A DNA stretch of 64,000 bases from Sipunculus nudus. Taxonomy: Eukaryota; Annelida; Sipuncula; Golfingiida; Sipunculidae. A program made the position numbers and the translations under genes. The notes beneath the pieces were generated by a model. It saw nothing but the letters and a program-made list of their open reading frames with translations, searched no databases and was not told where the DNA came from. Positions 60,761-64,000 of this stretch are shown here, in pieces; position 1 is the first letter of the stretch, and each line of letters begins with the position of its first letter. Location: assembly GCA_026874595.1 (NCBI GenBank), contig CM049318.1:50368750-50432749 (forward strand), read 5' to 3'.

Positions 60761-61560
60761 TGAAGCATGCGGATCAGCACAAGCCTGAGCATGGATCTCA
60801 GATTATTGTGAATCCTTATATATATACGCGTGTATGAACTCTGTGATGACTGATGCCTTATCGACTGATGGACCTTATCAGTCCATGAGGACTGATGTAT
60901 TATCAGGTGGACTCTGTATTCCTTCTGTGATATATGTATTGACTGATGTCTTATCAGTTGGACTCTGTTTGTATGCTGTGTTTAATATACTGTTTTGCAT
61001 ATTGTGTATTATGATTTCACACTGTATTATGATTGCACTATGTCACAATCACTTATAGCATGACCAATAGCGAGTAGTATTGTGATTCCAGTCATATACC
61101 ATGTTCAGGAAGTGGTGTCATGCTAAGTGTATTATTCTGAATGTCTGGAAAACAGAATAATCATTATACTAGTGTGATGTTGAGCTATCTACTTGTTTAT
61201 GATCAGTAATCTTGTTTGAGATTACAGAAAATGTTAGTGTCTACCTAAAATGTATTCTTTTAGAGGAACAGCAAGCTGGTATGGTGATCTCACCAGAAAT
61301 TTCTAAATCAAGTATTGCTCTAGTATTGGCTCTGTAATGAGTATGTCGTCCCCAAAGGTGCCTGTTTTGTGTGTTCTTGTAAATTGTGTCAGGCAAGCAG
61401 TGGAGTTTACATTACTCAGTGCCTAATTAGTACCAAGTACCAAGTACAAATGAAATTACTCCGCCTTAGTGGATAATGGTTTTATGAACGGCACACCCGT
61501 CTTATCCTTGTTACTACATCCTATATTGTTGTAACGCGGTATTTGGGTTACATGACATAA
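60761..61560 (+). other. Possible Gypsy 3' untranslated/LTR region
   Basis: Imperfect repeats of GACTGATG.CTTATCA and GTGGACTCTG occupy 60840-60975. The rest is AT-rich and lacks genes. TGTAACGCGGTATTTGGG at 61532 looks like an LTR start. I cannot pair it with another copy in the window, so no boundaries are given with confidence. Confidence 0.35.
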
Positions 61561-61819
61561 AAAGTGTTAAAAAGAGGTCAGGTCCACATCTGCAGACCCG
61601 CGTACAGTTCTACCACCCACTGAATAACAATAGTCTGGGCGTTTTACATTTTATCGGACACCATGGCGAATTCTTAAGCAGGCGATAATGAGGGTTTGGG
61701 AACAATGAAGGGAAATTTTAGAAATCTGTCGTTTAAGGGCATCACATCAGCACAGGGTTGTTATCCCTGGGGTTTTTAATTTTAAGATGCTACATAAGCA
61801 AGCCAGAATACCAGTATTT

Positions 61820-62071
61820 ACTATAAAACAGACTATGCTTACGCTTTAACCGGTCCACGATGATGCCTTGCGAGCCGGAACCCGAGAAGCGACCAATCAG
61901 CGTGCAGGACTCTCAAGCCCCAGCAAGACAATTGTTTAAAGCCCCTCCACGGAGATACAAGCAACAACTCAGGAAAGAAACGAAAGTAACAAGATATATC
62001 GACAACCAGTTGGCGCACGATCACGGAACAGGACCGTCAGCAGAACCGGACACTTTGCACCTGGAAAAGCA
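61820..62071 (+). CDS. Small exon-like ORF upstream of SGNH hydrolase
   Basis: TATAAAA at about 61824 is followed about 35 bases later by ATGATG (61860). The open frame reads PCEPEPEKRPISVQDSQAP and a basic central part, and reaches CTGGAAAAGCAG|GTAGTG, a plausible donor at 62072; a TAG acceptor lies at about 62114. No domain is recognised. It may be the start of the same element's ORF as the hydrolase, but the splice join does not keep frame, so the link is weak. Confidence 0.35.
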
Positions 62072-62139
62072 GGTAGTGCTCTTTATTTTGCCTCTTTACA
62101 CTTTTAGTTGTAGGCAGCATGTCAGATTTCCCAAACGAG

Positions 62140-62700
62140 AGGTGTTGAGTCTTAGGGGCGTCTGAAGTAAGACGTCTAGGTGAAGCCCTCCCTTCATACG
62201 GTCCCCCTCTAGCTAACAATTTCGGACTACCCAACGCAGTGTCAGTACAGACATTCAGTATTGGGGGTTGTACAGTTAAGACACTATGGGACGATCTGTG
62301 GACGATCGGAGCTTTTGAACCAAACGTGGTTGTTCTACACATAGGCGGAAATGATGTGTCCAATAAAAATCTTAGACCAGAGTCAGTAGGATTCTCTCTA
62401 GTGACTCTCACCGAACACCTGCATGATAACTATGGAGTGTCCAGGGTTTATGTGTCGGCTATTCCTAACAGATGGGTAGATGATCTGTATTATAATCATA
62501 GGGTGGGGACAGTCAATCAGTACTTGAAAGTGGTCTTAGAGCCTCTCCCGTATGCCTGATTCTGGGAACACCCCCTCTTACCTTGGGGTAAACACATGTT
62601 CCTTAAGGATGGAGTGCACTACAACCAACTAGGTACTAAGCACTTCTATAGAAGCATTAGAGGGGCAGTAGTACATGGCCTACTAGCACGACCTCTGTGA
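62140..62700 (+). pseudogene. SGNH/GDSL-type hydrolase-like ORF (DIRS/Ngaro type)
   Basis: The blocks of an SGNH hydrolase are in order. LGASEVRRLGEAL at about 62152-62190 holds the Ser position, with A for the usual D of G-D-S. FSIGGCTV is at about 62260, and VVVLHIGGNDVSNKN with the Asn at about 62327-62371. MFLKDGVHYNQLGTKHF with the D-x2-H dyad is at about 62598-62648. The TGA at 62557 splits the last block from the rest, and one stop precedes the first. In invertebrates this ORF type travels with DIRS-group YR retrotransposons (Ngaro), where its role is unknown; esters are a guess as substrate. Confidence 0.65.
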
Positions 62701-64000
62701 AACACACAAGATTGGTCATTATTGTATAAAAAAAAACAAGTGACCCATGGGTCATGACGCTCAGCTGCCAAGCATGACCTGTGACATCATGGACTGAGAT
62801 TCACAACTTCCAGTCAAATTTTGAAGAACCAATTTGCCAATTTGTTGAAAATTTTCTATGACAACAGAAATATATATCACCTATGTCTGGTTTAAACACA
62901 GTGAATTGATGGTCTGAGGAAAATGCATGATTGTTAAGCTATCAGGAACTATTCCAACAGCTTGCTTGAAACCTGTCAGTCTCAAAAGGAACACCACAAA
63001 GGGCAAATATAAGATCAAAATATATAGCGAAAATCAAGGAAATACATGCAAAAATTATTGAGAAACAGGTGCTTCTGTGTGAATTTTTATTCAATACAAG
63101 CCAACTGTACTGCACTTTTATAAATGATGGTAATATTTATTCAGAAATATTTGACCCAATCCTTTACAAGATTACATAAATATACATCCAACTGCATTCA
63201 CTTTAACTGTTCTTGAGATAAAATGATCAAAAGGAATTAAAAGATGGTTGCCTGGTGTCCATATTGGACTTCTGACAAGTCTGAAATCAGACAACAAACA
63301 TTCTCTAAATCGGACCAAACATTAAAGAAAAATTACTGAAACTGCACTGAAGAAAGAATTTCTAAGGTGGCTAACTGGCAGACATAATGGATTTCTGACA
63401 AGTATGACATTTGATATCCCACATTCTCCAATAAGAGACCAAACTTGGGGCAAATTATCCAGTAATGGATGCCCAAAATAATTCAAAAGGCATGTCCAGG
63501 CCCTCATATCAGATTTATAGATATGCAATTGTAAAAAGTGTAAGTCCAATATTTTTTATTATCACTCTGCTTTTCAATGGGGTCAGCAGGGTAGGTAAAC
63601 TGCCAAACCTGAAAGAAAAGAAATGCAGAAAGCATGACTAAGAGTCTTGAAATAAAACAAAAAGCCATCCTAAATCAAGGTACACATCCACATATTATGA
63701 GAACAAACACTTGCTTTAATATGTGGTGATATATATTAAAATATTCAGATATCTAGGAAACTCAGTTTATTGCTAGGATTTCATAAAATAAACTGCAAAA
63801 TGTTCCCATCATCTGTTAAATCAGTAGCTAAACCTTAATACTATACTCACATAGTCTTAATGCCTGGCTGAAGCATTCTGACAACAGTGTTTTTGTTATG
63901 AAGTAACGAGGTACTTATCACTGAGCCTTATCACTTAAAAGGCTGATACAAAAGGGAGTCATATGTCACCAGTGTCACTCACAATTACAGCCACACAGGG
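62701..64000. other. No gene; one 120-bp tandem duplication
   Basis: The blocks GACTTCTGACAAGTCTGA...CTCTAAATCGGACCAAAC (about 63266-63319) and GATTTCTGACAAGTATGA...CTCCAATAAGAGACCAAAC (about 63389-63443) form a diverged duplication of about 123 bases. The rest is AT-rich without coding signal or recognisable repeats. Confidence 0.45.

Overview
This is repeat-dense nuclear DNA from an animal, probably a marine invertebrate and perhaps a mollusc. That guess rests on the mix of DIRS, BEL/Pao, Ty3/Gypsy and Crypton-like elements, on satellites carrying GGTGGCGCCACC, and on a GACGGACGG... 'GGGCTGAGGGCTAAAAA' repeat end. The placement is an inference and is weak below 'metazoan'. I see no ordinary single-copy host gene that is clearly intact. 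Nearly all coding signal comes from mobile elements, most of it broken by stops and frameshifts.

Layout. 0-3.4 kb is a DIRS retrotransposon (gag, RT, RNase H, tyrosine recombinase). 3.4-4.97 kb is a Gypsy fragment (zinc knuckle, protease, RT). 4.97-8.9 kb is a BEL/Pao pol. 9.4-11.5 kb is a rearranged Gypsy 3' part ending in a 232-bp LTR. 11.6-14.4 kb is a non-autonomous hAT element with a clean 8-bp target duplication, and a TA-flanked DNA element is nested in it. 15.2-16.5 kb is a Gypsy 5' part (gag). 16.6-21.5 kb is satellite DNA with 278-bp and 301-bp units. 23.96-29.05 kb and 31.2-35.75 kb hold a family of intron-containing genes for a zinc-finger tyrosine recombinase (copies A, C and B). 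36.5-41.1 kb is a Gypsy with a PNMA/RRM-like Gag and a textbook -1 frameshift site. 41.1-43.45 kb is a tandem array related to the one behind recombinase copy A. 43.6-44.64 kb, on the minus strand, looks like a ribosomal promoter, a short leader and the first bases of 18S rRNA. 44.64-48.8 kb is a foldback structure with about 0.8-kb inverted arms around several minisatellites. 48.9-55.0 kb is a duplicated, degenerate C2H2 zinc-finger region (minus strand) interrupted by Gypsy debris. BEL/Pao debris follows directly at 55.05-55.69 kb. 57.0-60.8 kb holds two further Gypsy remnants, one with a PHD finger between RNase H and integrase. 61.8-62.7 kb is an SGNH-hydrolase ORF of the kind carried by DIRS/Ngaro elements. 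The last 1.3 kb shows only a short tandem duplication.

The most interesting part is 24-44.6 kb. Copies A and B of the recombinase share in-frame splice sites and catalytic boxes. Both lie beside arrays containing a recurring 34-37-bp inverted-repeat site (arms GGAATCG/CGATTCC). Copy B also lies downstream of a sequence nearly identical to the ribosomal promoter-like block at 44.1 kb. A possible model is a Crypton-like YR transposon with its own recombination sites and a borrowed rDNA-type promoter. That model is an inference; the shared sequences themselves can be read directly.
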